NCBI GenBank assembly: GCA_907163375.1
Contig: CAJQUW010012711.1
Span: 62,001 to 126,000, forward strand
Reading direction: 5' to 3'
DNA length: 64,000 nt
Source of the DNA: Prostheceraeus crozeri
Lineage: Eukaryota > Platyhelminthes > Polycladida > Euryleptidae
In this document: positions 10,264-21,686 of the stretch, piece after piece
Layout: each line of letters begins with the position of its first letter
Numbering within the stretch: position 1 is the stretch's first letter
Made by a program: the position numbers and the translations under genes
The notes under the pieces: generated by a model
What the model was told of the DNA's origin: nothing
The model's input: only the letters and a program-made list of their open reading frames with translations
Database searches by the model: none

Positions 10264-11985
10264 TTATTGTCTTGTAGAATATGAACGATGGAAACTGAAT
10301 TCGACCTTAAGATTTGCTTCAGATTCATTTGAGCAATATTGTCCATGATCATTCATATTAGATTCATGACGAGCTAACCTCAGACTTTGTCTAGCCTCAG
10401 CCAACTTTGCCATTTCAAGTAAAGTTCGCTTACCGGATGCTGTTTGTCTTCTTAATATCATTGGAGAGACTTTCTGTTCATAACTGCTCGCATAATGGAT
10501 TGAGTTAGAATTTGACAGATATGCTGAAGATTTACGACGATTTTGTGTAGGAGTACGATCACCATAATTTTTAATTTGAGCACGTAATTTGATTGGGATA
10601 TCATTTCCTTCAAAATCTAGAAATCCTAAAACTGGTCGTTTCCAGCCTCCCTCTGCCCGAAAACCGCCAGTCACTGAGATACACATAAAACAGTGGTGGT
10701 TTTGACATTTTGATGCAGTTGCTGCCTCGTACATTTGGTCCATAAGTGCCAAAAGTTCAGCGATTCGTTTAACTGCCTTATTATCTTCCTTCGGGACCTT
10801 CTGACGAGTAAAACCAACTAAAGGATCATCTGTATTTGCCAGCATTTCAAATGTAGTGCAAGTTTCTTCATCTGGTAGTTTTCTCTGATGAAACCAAGTT
10901 TCTGGATCTCCACCATTCATGTGATACTCATAAACACCACGCTCATAGCAAGTCATTAGAGTCTCATCTGGCTGAGGAATAGGCCAAAATGATGTTCGCC
11001 AAATTTCCGATGGCCACAAAGGAATGTCATCTGCCATGATGTGGAAGAACCTCATGAATTCTGTTACTACTGGAACAGTTATGTACGCGTGAAATGGTCT
11101 CGGAGGCTCCGTATCGCGACTACTTTTAAGTGGTATTCTCAGAGTTAAATGACTAAGATCAAATTTTTTCGATATGCTTAAAACAACTTGAAGCAATGCA
11201 CGACGATCACTTGCACTAAGATCACCAAACGTTGGTTGAACTGTCCGATGAATGACGATCAGTCTCGATCGCGGTTGAACTAAATCCAAACGAACGAGGA
11301 AACTAGGGTTTTTGATGCCAACTGGAAGCAAGTCGTATGGTGTACCTGGCTGTCCTGGTAAGTGGAAGTCATTGGATGATAACTTCCTTGATTTTCCTGT
11401 TGATGGCTTAGAGACCGTAAGAAATGTCTTCGAAAAAGAATTGGAAGCAGCAGATGGGGCATTTAGAGGGCCGGATGATCTTCTAATTGAAGTTGACTGC
11501 CCAGGAGCTTTGTCAAAAAATTGCTTTGTTGATGAAGTCGAAGAAGGTGGTGGAGATTGGATTCTTGAGCCCTCCTGACTTAGTTTCCTTGAACGAAGTT
11601 GTGTATGTGGAGGATCCGACAATTGACGATTTGATTGCAGAAGAGATAACTTGGAATTTTCCAAACTTGTCCGTCTCGCTATATTTAACTCCTCCGACAT
11701 GTTCTGATTTCCCGAGTTAGAAGCAGGAACGTCATTTGATGAAGTAGATTCTCTATTGCTCTTCCTTTTCAATCCCTTGATTTTGCGGCTGCTGCTATCC
11801 AAGAACTTCAGCAAGGGCTTTGAGGATTCTTTAGCTCCTGACTTTTCACCTTTGCTTGGTTCTCCACGCTCCGCTGGTTCGGCGTCCTTATCATCTAACC
11901 CATGCGGATCATTCGATTGAGATGCGTTTTCGGACTTCTTTCCGGATTCACTCTTGTTGTTTTTTGAGAGTAGTCGACTAATCAT
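10264..11985 (-). CDS. Uncharacterised 573-aa intronless protein, probably a host gene
   Basis: The frame is uninterrupted from ATG at 11985 to a stop at 10264. I do not recognise the family. Residues 1 to about 215 are low-complexity, rich in Ser, Lys and Pro with RKLS/RRSS-type sites, and look disordered and phosphorylatable. Residues 217-475 look globular, with long hydrophobic stretches (PSFLVRLDLVQPRSRLIVIH, TLRIPLK, FHAYITVPVVTEFMRFFHI), a Trp-rich patch (PLWPSEIWRTSFWPIPQPDE) and a Cys/His cluster CQNHHCFMC near 427-435. The tail is basic and Ser/Asn-rich. There is no signal peptide or membrane segment. Directly upstream on the minus strand, GCTTTCAG precedes the ATG by 14 bp and could be a 5'-UTR splice acceptor. 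Unlike its surroundings it has no transposon domain, but a captured retrogene or an unrecognised element gene cannot be excluded. Confidence 0.72.
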   Translation of the reverse strand: MISRLLSKNNKSESGKKSENASQSNDPHGLDDKDAEPAERGEPSKGEKSGAKESSKPLLKFLDSSSRKIKGLKRKSNRESTSSNDVPASNSGNQNMSEELNIARRTSLENSKLSLLQSNRQLSDPPHTQLRSRKLSQEGSRIQSPPPSSTSSTKQFFDKAPGQSTSIRRSSGPLNAPSAASNSFSKTFLTVSKPSTGKSRKLSSNDFHLPGQPGTPYDLLPVGIKNPSFLVRLDLVQPRSRLIVIHRTVQPTFGDLSASDRRALLQVVLSISKKFDLSHLTLRIPLKSSRDTEPPRPFHAYITVPVVTEFMRFFHIMADDIPLWPSEIWRTSFWPIPQPDETLMTCYERGVYEYHMNGGDPETWFHQRKLPDEETCTTFEMLANTDDPLVGFTRQKVPKEDNKAVKRIAELLALMDQMYEAATASKCQNHHCFMCISVTGGFRAEGGWKRPVLGFLDFEGNDIPIKLRAQIKNYGDRTPTQNRRKSSAYLSNSNSIHYASSYEQKVSPMILRRQTASGKRTLLEMAKLAEARQSLRLARHESNMNDHGQYCSNESEANLKVEFSFHRSYSTRQ

Positions 11986-12926
11986 TTCAGCACATTATCT
12001 GAAAGCACAACGCTCTACATTTATGTGATGATCTCCTCCCTATACATAAATTAAAGATGCTTTGAATAAAAATAATAAATCAAGTTACGCTTGATGTACT
12101 TTTCTAATTACTTGTTGTTAAGCTGAATGAAATGATGCATATATTATGATGTTATGGCAGAATCCATATAAGGTGCATTTCCGGCCATTGTTGCCTCAAA
12201 TGGACCGCGTGAGTTATGCCAACGTGAAGTTGTAAAAGCACTGATTGATACGATAACAAGCATTTTTCATCTACTGTCCTTTGGAAGATAATTTTAGATT
12301 TTGACTTGATGTCATTAATGCTATTATTTAAAACAAGTTTCCATTTGTTCTGAGGTAGAACAACTTACCGACCCAGCGACCATGTGTAGACTCTATGAGA
12401 GTCTCATAAAACTCATCAAGCAAATACCTCTCTTACAGATTGCGAAATGAGCAAACTTTGACTGCGAACAACAAAAATTGAGATAGATGTTGGATCGGTC
12501 TGAAAACAATTTCGAGACACATTCTTAACACAGAATGCGTGCGAATCTTACATCAACCGATAAATCAGAGTCATTAAGTGCAAAGAGTGCATACACGCAC
12601 ATGGTCGAGTGTTTCGTCAGTGTATAGCCTTAGTAATGATACGTAGTCCTAATCTAATGATCGTAATGGCTCAATTATCATTCTCTAGTTCCAAGCTGTT
12701 AATCAACGAAATGTTGTGGATCCTAGCAGAGTACATCAGTGATTCTATAGGATCCTATAAGTAATCATATAGTATGTGTTTTTCGATATACGTACAAATG
12801 AGAAGCGGCAGAATTGAGTAAAACGCGAATGCATACCATATTTTCTTGACCACACTGCTTTGTGACATGGGGTGTGGGATGACCACGATAACTCAAATCT
12901 GATGCCAAGCATCAATTAAGCATATG
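11986..12926. other. Upstream flank of the 573-aa gene
   Basis: Minus-strand promoter or 5' intron territory by position. I see no convincing TATA box, upstream exon or repeat end. Confidence 0.4.
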
Positions 12927-13000
12927 TTAACCCTCTAGCTACGGTGACATTTACTGCACGCTAAATACGATCTGGGTCAATTTGACACACATATCGCCTA
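12927..13000 (+). repeat. piggyBac-like terminus next to TTAA
   Basis: TTAA (12927-12930) is followed directly by CCCTCTAGCTACGG and, 40 bp on, by GGGTCAATTTGAC, the layout of piggyBac-type ends (TTAA target, CCC start, subterminal palindrome). A related end in the opposite sense lies at 28816-28850 (GGGTCAATTTAACCC then AGTTAGAGGG, with TTAA at 28852-28855), and a weaker one near 21064. Whether these are two ends of one element stretched by later insertions or separate remnants is unclear. Confidence 0.4.
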
Positions 13001-13448
13001 CAAGTGTAGCGACCTGCTTTTTTCTTTCCTTTAAAGTTAAAAAAGACATTGGGAATATAATGAATTATTGGAGCAATATTCAAGTTGGATTTTTAAATTA
13101 TTTATTATCATGTAATGTACATGCATAGACCCATATGCCCAAGCCGACAAAGCCAAAAAATATGGTAGAATAAACTGATGAAACTAAGTGACTACAATCA
13201 AAAAAAGACAATTTGTTAGACAATTGTTAAATTAACAAATAATCCACAAAAAGGTCGCACGCTGACTGAAAAGAAGACTTCGCATCTACATGCAATTTCT
13301 ACAGCCTGGTGATAAATGATCATTACAGACAGGATTGTGGCTTCTTGGGCAAATCAGTCTGGTTTTTCTATCTTTCTTAGATCCACAGAGGGCCCGCATC
13401 TCCGGCGGTTTGAGAGATATTGAGGTTCAGAATTTTGTGTTGAACCCT

Positions 13449-14082
13449 TTCGGTACTTATGGGTTATCTCCCCCTACGCTTTCAAATTTGTCTAAAATCC
13501 GTAGAAATGAATCAATCGCCACAAACTTTAAGCACAAGTAAGTGAGATTATTCTCTACCCACATGCAAAAAATTAGGCAAATCGGACAAATAATTTTTGA
13601 ATTAGGAGCGATAATTTGAAGTGCAGCGATGCCGGCAGCTTGATCTGACTTCTTATGACCTCACCGTCGGAGCAAAAAGCATTTGAGGTCAACAAAGTAA
13701 TTTTCCGACAACTCGTGAAGAGATGATGACCAGGCCACATCCCCTATATTAATATGCTTGACTAAATCAAGGTGTGGCAAGGTAGTGGTCGCGGGAAGAT
13801 TTCAAATAACAGTGGATGAGACGAAGAGGGAGAGAGAACAATGCACACACGAGTAACAATAATGCGTCGAACAGACGAAGTCAGATCAAGCTGCAGACTT
13901 CGCCACACTTCACATGATCGTCTCTCATGCAAAAAGTACTTGTCTGAGCTGCATAAAATTTTGTATGTGGGTAGAAAATATGCTTAAGTACGTTTACTTG
14001 AAGTTTGATGACAATGGATTCATTTTTGCAGATTTTAGACAAATTTAAAAACCTGGGGGGGAGATAACCCATAATTACCGAA
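13449..14082. repeat. Old palindromic element with diverged arms
   Basis: The segment 13449-13570 (TACTTATGGGTTATCTCCCC, then AAATTTGTCTAAAATC) recurs inverted at about 13960-14082 with clear divergence. Inside it, GCTTGATCTGACTTC (from 13638) pairs with GAAGTCAGATCAAGC (from 13877). The nested inverted repeats fit an ancient MITE-like or foldback element. No target duplication was recognised, and no transposase is present. Confidence 0.55.
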
Positions 14083-14307
14083 CTTTCTTGTGACTCTGAA
14101 TAGGACGTCGTGATGGATGTATGAGGACGAGGCTTCGTCAATGGGATTTGCTTTCATTCCATCCAGGGTGCATCGTAATGAAGATAACATAAGAGTTGTG
14201 TGCAGCAATGTCCAACAGATTGCAAAACAGGATAAAAAACATTTGTCAAGTAATTTTATACGAAATCACATACACGTATTAGCAGTCACAGTATGAGAAA
14301 AGTTCAC

Positions 14308-15790
14308 TTAGATCAACTGATTGAGTCTATTCTTGAACTTCATGAAAGTTGGAACTTTCAGCATTGAATCGCTCAATGAATTCCATATTTTGATGACACG
14401 GAAGAAAAACAGTCCACTGAGATAGTTCGAATTAACTTTTAAGACTGGTATTAACAGTATGTGGTATATACTGGTATATACAGCTGCTACGTGATTGACC
14501 TCGAGTAATTTCAGATGAAAGGTAGGTTGTAAAAAAAGAGTTGAGCGACAAGTCGAAATGATTATAGTACAGTTAATACAAGAAGTACAAGTCTGACAAA
14601 ATTGTTGAGAATAACAATATTCTAGTGATGTTGATTTTAACAATTGCAATCTATGAGAGCAGCTGTTATACTTAATACCAGAGCGTTTTCAAACGATGCG
14701 GGTGAAGAATCTCTACACGTTCAATACGGAAAATGTCGCGTTTGAGGTACGGTGAAAAGATGACACTTTCATTAAGATACTGGAGTTGTGGCAAGCGAAA
14801 GATTTTAAGATACAATATGCTCTGGCATAAGCGGTTGAGCTGATGCGCGCACAGTGATAACTAAATCTGAGATCTGATGAGGTCAAAAGGCCTACGTCTT
14901 TCACAGTGACTGAATTTTTCAGCGATACGATGATAAGATGTCGGAAGGATAGTTGATGGAAGGAGCACATAGATCTCCAGCAGTAAATAGCAAGCTTTTT
15001 TGCATAGAAATCTTCAGTTGCCACGGTTTTACACCAATTATCAAATTTGAGAAGAGTATGTTTTAGGTCTGAAGATACTTGTGAAGAGGAGCTATAACTT
15101 CTGGTTGTCATAAATTTCAAGTCATCGGCATAAAGGCAGGCTGAAGTCGATCCAACTAGGCAGTCAAACACGTTATTGACATAAAGAGGGAACAATACAG
15201 GTCCAATAACAGAGCCTTGCTTATTTGCTTCAAGTTTTCACACAGGTTTTAAAGAGATAGGGATCAGGATCATCGTTAATGATAAATCCTGAATGGAAAG
15301 TCCTAGGCAAGAGTAATGAATCCAATCTCTACAGCTTGAACATTCAATTGCAGACTTGCTGGATGGTTGTTTGTACCAGCAACTCTTCATTGAGGGAGCT
15401 TTATGGACTTTTGAAACTTGGTTGGTCTTCGAAAACTGTGACGAATTCTGATGGGTGACAGACGACCTACTGTTGGAGGATCCTACACTGGTGATGCCAC
15501 TGTTCTTATGCCTACTGCCAGGAGACGACTTAGAAGATTTAGATTTCTTCATAGTTGAAGCAAAGGGGAAGAGCAGACTTTATGGGACTTGAGGGGCTGC
15601 TAGCTGCTGCGAAAGATTGTCAAAGTGCCAATACTCCGGCAGGGTAAACAACAAGCGGTGTGTAGCTAATCAGGAAATAGCGTCGTGAGGCACAGCTATG
15701 ACTAAATGAGGCAGCGTAGGAGACAGCAATGAAAGACTAGTGACGCAAAACTAGAGAAACGTGCTTTATGTATAGATGGCCTCCAAAAAA
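14308..15790 (-). mobile_element. Internally deleted LINE keeping a PHD-finger ORF1 start and the 3' part of RT
   Basis: Minus strand. At 15552-15240 a frame opens with a Ser/Lys-rich stretch, then IECSSCRDWIHYSCLGL, a PHD-type zinc finger of the kind found in ORF1 of some CR1/jockey-group LINEs. Without any endonuclease or RT fingers it runs straight into RT sequence: CYWT/GPVLFPLYVN-like, then SACLYADDLKF with the catalytic A/YADD box (about 15120), LLKFDNWC and DVGLLTSSDLRFSYHC. Near 14400 comes FFFRVIKIWNSLSDSMLKVP, the usual LINE C-terminal motif. Several frame changes separate the RT pieces, so it is dead. About 3 kb of a full element is missing between the PHD finger and the palm domain. 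15553-15790 looks like 5' UTR. Confidence 0.72.
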
Positions 15791-15967
15791 AAAATGATCG
15801 CAGATTGCCTCGAGATTATCCCTTTGCCACTCCGATAACAGAGGTTGGCGATGTGCACCGAATACTATGAACTTAGCTGACTCACAAATATGATTAGAAA
15901 GCATTAATGTAGAAATTTATTTATTTATAAGAGCATTTATAGAGCGCACAAAAACAGTAAAAGTCAC

Positions 15968-17640
15968 TAGGCGCTGAATAGAAAAGTTTTCAGTGACCGA
16001 CGAAAGGTGTTCAGCTGTAGGTCACTGTCCCTGAGATGGATAGGGAGGCTGTTCCATAGTTTAGGTCCAGCACACGCGAAGGCTCGATCACCAAGTCACG
16101 TATGTGATCTACGTACGGCACATGTCAACACATCATATGACCTTAATTTGCGATCCCCAGGATGCTTGATTAGGGTGCACTCATCTGCAATATAGTCCGG
16201 AGACATGCCGTGTAGGGCTTTGAAAACATGGACTGCTAACCGATACTTTATCCTTTGCCGTACTGGGAGCCAATGAAGCTCAAGGAGGACCGGAGTGATA
16301 TGATCACGTCGCCGAGTTCCCGTTATCAGGCGGGCTGCTGCGTTCTGCACCGCTTGGAGACGACGTAGAAGAACATCCGAGATATTGTAGAAAAGTGAAC
16401 TGCAGTAATCAACACGAGATGATACAAAAGCATGAACTAAAGTCTTAGCAGCGTCGGTCGGTAGGGAGTGGATGACTGGTCTTAGCTGGCGTAGGAAGCA
16501 AAAGGCAGATCGGCAAACAGCTGTAACGTTTGCAGACATCGTTAGGTTACTGTCCAGCATAACGCCAAGATTGCGCACTGACTCGATAGGCGTGATCGAT
16601 GTAGACAAAATGTCGACGCTAGCAGGTTTGATCTTTGCAACTTGCTGCCTGGATCCCAACCAGATAACGATTGTCTTCTCTGGATTAAGCCGAAGTCTGG
16701 AGGCCATCAACGAGTCCCCTAGGTCAGAAACGCAGCAGGACAGTCGGTCGATAGCAGACTGGGCTTCATCACTGGGCACGCTAATGTACACTTGACAGTC
16801 GTCTGCGTACTGATGGAACTGCATGCCATGGGATTCCACGATTGTACTTAACTCAGCTGTGTACAGGTTGAATAGCAAGGGCCCTAAGACTGAGCCTTGG
16901 GGGATGCCTTGACACATTTGCTGTGTGGTTGATACTGAATTGGATGTTTGAAACCGTTCCAAACGGTTCGTTAGGAAAGATGTCACCCAGCGGAGAACGT
17001 CGGATTTAAAACCAAATTGGTTTTCAAGTCGAAGGAGTAGTAGCTCGTGATCGACACAGTCAAACGCGGCTGACATGTCGAGCAGGCTCAGGAGTGTCAC
17101 ACATCGATCGTCAGCAGCAGTGAGAGCATCCGATGTAACTCGTAGCAAGGCCGTTTCGGTTGAATGAAATTTTCTGTAGGCTGATTGGCACCGTGGTAGA
17201 AGGTTTTCCTCAATAAGATAGGCATTGATCTGTTGAGCAACAGCACGTTCGATGATTTTTGACAAAAATGGTAAATTTGATATTGGTCTGTAGTTCGCCA
17301 TATCCGTCGGGTCAAGAGTCGTCTTTTTGAGATAAGGTCTCAGAATAGCAAGTTTTAGACTGCTAGGTAGTTTTCCACACGACAGAGAAGTGTTGACTAT
17401 GGCGGTAATGAAAGGTAAGAGAAGGTCAATGAATTCACGTACGAGGAATGTCGGTATGGGATCAAGAGTACATGATTTGACGGGTGAAGTCATAATGACG
17501 TGGCGAATATCTGCCTCGCTCATTACACGAAAACTTGTAAAGCATGTTGAGGCTGACTGTGGTACAGATGATGATTGGTTGTCCTTTGTAACTGCTCGGA
17601 TGTTGGTAATCTTTTCTTTGAAAAATGACTGAAATTGATC
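15968..17640 (-). pseudogene. LINE reverse transcriptase domain
   Basis: The frame beginning upstream of 17523 reads SFFKEKITNIRAV, then SPVKSCTLDPIPT, ANYRPISNLPFLSKI (RT motif 2), LLDMSAAFDCVDH (catalytic D), GIPQGSVLGPLLF, FHQYADDCQVY (YADD catalytic pair near 16810) and NPEKTIVIWLGS. The 3' end carries RLQAVQNAAARLI and HWLPVRQRIKYRL, hallmarks of CR1/L2. A TGA at about 16096 interrupts the protein. The same frame continues with RAFACAGPKLWNSLPIHLR to a TAG at 15968. One premature stop and one upstream frameshift make it inactive but not old. Confidence 0.9.
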
Positions 17641-18779
17641 TGCGCTGTATTCGGATCACGCCCAATTAATGCAGAGAGCGATCTCCACAAGCTAGCCGGA
17701 GTAGATCCGTCGCGCTGCAATTTATCTTTCCAATATGCAGTTTTCTTAAGTCGATACAACCGTAAACGACGTCGCGTGTGGTCAATCCACTGTACACGAT
17801 CGGCCATGTTTCCACTGCGACGATAGCGTTGCTCGTGGCGACGACAATCACGACGAGCCTGTCGGCATTCATCATCGAACCACGGTGCACGTCGATCTGA
17901 TCGGTCCTGAACGTTGTGGAGCGGAGCGAGACGGTCTGATATATCAAGGAGGACATTGTCATATGTGTCAGTCAAGTGATCAACATCGCTATTGACAGCA
18001 ACAGACTGACACAGTGGGCTGTCCAAGATCGCTTGTCGCAAAGATACACGATCGACTCGCCGCCACGATCTAACTAGGCGGGTTGTGGGTGGTTCTGACG
18101 CAACGGCAAGTGGTAAACTGCAGCACACAAGTGAGTGATCAGAGATGATACCAGGTGGCTTCACAGAAATGTTCTCAAGTTCGAAGTCAGCAGATGTTAT
18201 CAGTAGATCAAGTGTTCCACCACAACGATGAGTCGGTCCATTTATATACTGTTTCATGTTAAAACTCGTTAGTAACTCGCTAAGATGACGCGCATCAGGA
18301 TTGTCATTGTTCTGCATATGTATATTAAAATCGCCGCCAACTATGACGGGGCAAGAGAGTAATACGATGACCTCAAACACTGATGTAAGTTCTTCAAAAA
18401 AGGATCGCAGCGGTCTGCTAGAGCCAGGTCGATAGATGTTGAGTAGAACAATCTGATTACGTTGAGTAGATAGACGAACACAGACTGCTTCAAACGTGGA
18501 AGTTGGTGGCAAAGTTATATGAGAACACTTCATTAGATGGCGATAGATGACAGCAACGCCACCCCCTCGTCCCGTTGAGCGAGGATTATTGACACTGGCG
18601 TAGTTGTCTGGCGTAGCGATGTTTAGGCGAATATCGTCACACGCTGAAAGCCAGGTCTCCGTCAAGGCCAGGATGTCGAAATTTTGTTCTTTGATTATAG
18701 TCTGTATGGTATTCCCTTTATCAGAAAGAGACTTAACGTTAATCCATCCCACATTTGTTTGCTGGTCTGACTTCCTCAT
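17523..18779 (-). pseudogene. LINE endonuclease domain (APE type)
   Basis: Residues from ATG 18779 read NVGWINVKSLSDKGNTI, then LALTETWL (catalytic E), GRGGGVAVIYR, VIVGGDFNIH (GDFN, catalytic D/N) and ISDHSLV (SDH motif), the full order of an AP-endonuclease-like domain. The leader VYSRASLLSLR upstream is in another frame: a short TATGAGGA duplication near 18776-18790 appears to have broken the junction. Near 17640-17650 a one-base shift separates it from the RT, since the frame ending at 17523 loses similarity there while the RT frame continues with SFFKEKITNIRAV. Confidence 0.85.
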
Positions 18780-19739
18780 AAGTCCTCATAAGCAGATGAA
18801 GTAGTATGTGGCTGACGAAGAAGTCCGAAAAACCAGAGAGCACGCCTGGCTTTACGATTGAGTGGTGACGCACTCGATCTGAGAGACAAGAGAGAGGCGC
18901 GCGAATAAACCAGGCGTGACGTCATCGTGGGATGCACGGTCATGTGTACATTGCGGTCGGCAGATACACTTGCGTACTGTGCTTGCGTATGAACAAAGCA
19001 GGAAGTCTGCATGTGCAGCGTAGGGAAGATGTCAGCGATGTGGGGAACTGCTATCTGGCAATGGCGATAACCTCACAACAATAGTCACAAAGCCGTTCAA
19101 ACTGTCGAGCGCTCATACGTCCAAATGTCAGCACGGAATTTTGGGAACGATACGTTAAAATGAAGAGCAGCTCAAGGCACACAAGATGGTATAAAAATCA
19201 ATGATGTTGGACACATGTTCGCACAGTAGATCACAGAAAAATGAGTTTGACAACGCGCAGAGCGAGACAGTTCACCGCTCACCAGGCGCGCTAGCGAGAG
19301 AAATATGCAGATCAAATGTAGAATATGCAAATTAGATATCACCCTTTGCAAATGAAATATTATTTTCAGATCAAATGTAGACATATGCAGTATGAAATGT
19401 GGGAGCATAGAAATGGATGTGATCAAATGTAGAAATATGCAGATCAAATGTAGCTGCTCATCAATAAATTGTACAGATTAATCATCAATCATGTAGAGAC
19501 TATCACTTAGGATGATGATGAAATTGATGATGACAGATTCCAGTGTCATTCAAGGTACCTTTCATAATTATTTACCCCTCATAACATTTAATATTGCATC
19601 TCTAATGTACATGTAGCTCATGCATCGTGCTAACCAAGTCGAGAATTGAAAAGATAAAACAAATTGATGAATTTGATGCAAACAATGCTTAAGCTAAAAC
19701 ATGTATTAACTCCTCTGTTGCCATTTGTGTCCTTGAAGA

Positions 19740-20440
19740 TGCCCCACTGAAAGAAACTCCACACACGTCCAGATGAATGTCATGATTTTGCTGAGTGGTT
19801 ACTTCAAGAATTTGCGAACTTTCGATTGGTGTATATTGAAGCTGGCTTTGATTTGCATAAAAAAGAAGCAGTACGTTGGGGAGAGCACGTATACACTGTT
19901 CGTTTGGTGGCTGAAAGCAGGGGCCAAACATCACTGCGGTGTCGCCACAAACTGGGTTCTTGTACCACCAGTACCTAATTTTCTCCCCGGCATTGAAGCT
20001 CATGTTATTTTTGATGATGCTCCAGCTCATTCTAGAGTAGCATTGAGTCTCCTTCAAGATCTCCTCAAAACATTTCGAGAGGATCGCTTCAATTTTGAGC
20101 AACTAGTCTAAAGCGCTTTCTCTCATTGCCTTCGTTGCTTCGTCGCTCTCAAGACGATTTCGGCTCCATTACGGATCATCACATTAGTCAAAGCCATCAA
20201 AGTCAAATCCGGCGGTCACACGGCCCAAAGAGTCACACCTGTCACAAGCAAACTGCATAATCAAACATGGAGATGTGAGATTGAGGGATTCGCGCAATCA
20301 TAGCTCAGACTTTATCTGTTCAAATGTGAGCTCGTTATATCTTCGACAATCTCCACTGCCGACCACTGAATGACATCTTCGAAGAATTGATTTCCAGTGG
20401 CTTGGACTCCTACCTCCACAACCCAAAATGTCATGGTCCA
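19740..20440 (+). pseudogene. Decayed Tc1/mariner-like (IS630-type) transposase fragment
   Basis: Between the 425-bp TIRs. One frame reads NFRLVYIEAGFDLHKK (compare the family's VFIDEAGFNL around the first catalytic Asp), another KQGPNITAVSPQTGFLYHQ (family GPNITV...GLVYH), and a third, at 19773-20111, HVIFDDAPAHSRVALSLLQ with the second-Asp motif D-APAH. The pieces fall in three frames. Downstream words such as NPAVTRPKESHLSQ are too diverged to place a third acidic residue. It is non-functional, and the element would need transposase from elsewhere. Confidence 0.6.
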
Positions 20441-20909
20441 TTGCCCACAAATGGCAACAGAGGAGTTAATACATGTTTTAGCTTAAGCATTGTTTGCATC
20501 AAATTCATCAATTTGTTTTATCTTTTCAATTCTCGACTTGGTTAGCACGATGCATGAGCTACATGTACATTAGAGATGCAATATTAAATGTTATGAGGGG
20601 TAAATAATTATGAAAGGTACCTTGAATGACACTGGAATCTGTCATCATCAATTTCATCATCATCCTAAGTGATAGTCTCTACAGTGATTGATGATTAATC
20701 TGTACAATTTATTGATGAGCAGCTACATTTGATCTGCATATTTCTACATTTGATCACATCCATTTCTATGCTCCCACATTTCATTCTGCATATGTCTACA
20801 TTTGATCTGAAAATAATATTTCATTTGCAAAGGGTGATATCTAATTTGCATATTCTACATTTGATCTGCATACTTCTACATTAATGTCGGAAAACCTATA
20901 TGATTAGAA

Positions 20910-21186
20910 GGCGGTGCAAAAGACCATGGTAATTAACACAATTATCGTGCTCACTGACACAATCCGTCAATCTACAGACCATAGACTTCTAAATTTCTTC
21001 TAAATTTCATAGACTTCTAAGTTGAAAATGAAAATATTTCAATAAAACAGCGGAAAAGTTCAATGGGTCAATTTGAACCATTTCGTACTAAGTGTGAAGT
21101 GTTTGACGTAACATTATTTTGGGTTTCTTCTTTATTAGATATGCTGTTTATAATGTGGTAATACACTCAAGATGCGTAAAATATAA
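20910..21186. other. Spacer with a weak piggyBac-like palindrome
   Basis: GGGTCAATTTGAACC near 21064 resembles the subterminal palindrome of the ends at 12931 and 28850. It is followed by CGTACTAAGTGTG, a poor match to the terminus, with no TTAA. Nothing else is seen. Confidence 0.3.
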
Positions 21187-21681
21187 AGCTACGTTCACAC
21201 ATGAGAGAAGAACCTGAGAGTTGACTTCAAATCAAACCTGAGACTGAGACCAACCCGTTCACACTTGAGAGACAGATCTCAGGAAAAAAGCTGCCCCTCA
21301 TTTTCTTGAGTCTCTCCTTCACTTAACTATCGACGCTGAGACTCGCTGAGACATGACCTGAGATCTGCTGAGACCTAGGTCTCAGACCAGTTCACACCAC
21401 CGACATCAGGTCGCAGATAAATTGAAAAATGTTTCTATTTATACCCTTTTGTTGCGCTAACTCTCAGGTTCCGTTCAGACTATGTGAGAGTTTGCTGAGA
21501 CTCATGATTCATTTTGTCATAAATCGTCCTGAAGAGTAGACGTGGGCAAGCCGCTGAAAGCCTATAGGTATTCGTAAAATACTCCACGTAAACAGGTCAT
21601 CAACTCGTTTACGTAGGTTGTTTAATGCATTGCTATTTTAACATAATGAGTAATTTTGATAATTTTTACTTAATTGATTTC
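21187..21681 (+). repeat. CTGAGAC/GTTCACAC dispersed repeat, copy B
   Basis: Begins AAGCTACGTTCACACATGAG and matches copy A (7786-8905) closely for ~320 bp, then rejoins it at GTTTACGTAGG (about 21611). It lacks most of the middle part of copy A. The LTR retrotransposon at 21687 inserted at or just past its right edge. Confidence 0.65.
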
Positions 21682-21686
21682 CTTTG

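Larger units (their letters stand above)
15917..19298 (-). mobile_element. CR1/L2-type LINE, nearly full pol
   Basis: Minus strand, 3.4 kb, with a short duplication AGAAAT at both sides (15911-15916, 19299-19304). The 3' end has no poly-A but a short ATAAATAAATAAAT-type run after GCGCTCTATAAATGC, typical of CR1/L2. It encodes an apurinic-type endonuclease followed by a reverse transcriptase and the conserved tail HWLPVRQRIKYRLAVHVFKA. Upstream, a frame at 19012-18779 carries VYSRASLLSLR and WFFGLLRQP, the usual N-terminal leader of L2 pol. It is inserted in the left TIR of the DNA transposon at 15.9-20.9 kb. Confidence 0.88.
15900..20897. mobile_element. Long-TIR DNA transposon (~1.6 kb) carrying a nested LINE
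   Basis: The arm 19305-19729 (ATGCAGATCAAATG repeated, then TTAAGCTAAAACATG) is an almost exact reverse complement of 20446-20870. The outer ~15 bp of the left arm (CATTAATGTAGAAAT) lies at 15902-15916, cut off by a LINE; the intact right end reads the same after reverse complementing. The 12-bp word ATATGATTAGAA flanks the whole composite in direct orientation (15888-15899 and 20898-20909) and is a candidate target duplication, though long for any one superfamily. The interior 19740-20440 keeps a decayed Tc1/mariner-type transposase fragment, so superfamily and duplication length do not agree well. The near-identical arms suggest a young element or gene conversion. Confidence 0.65.
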
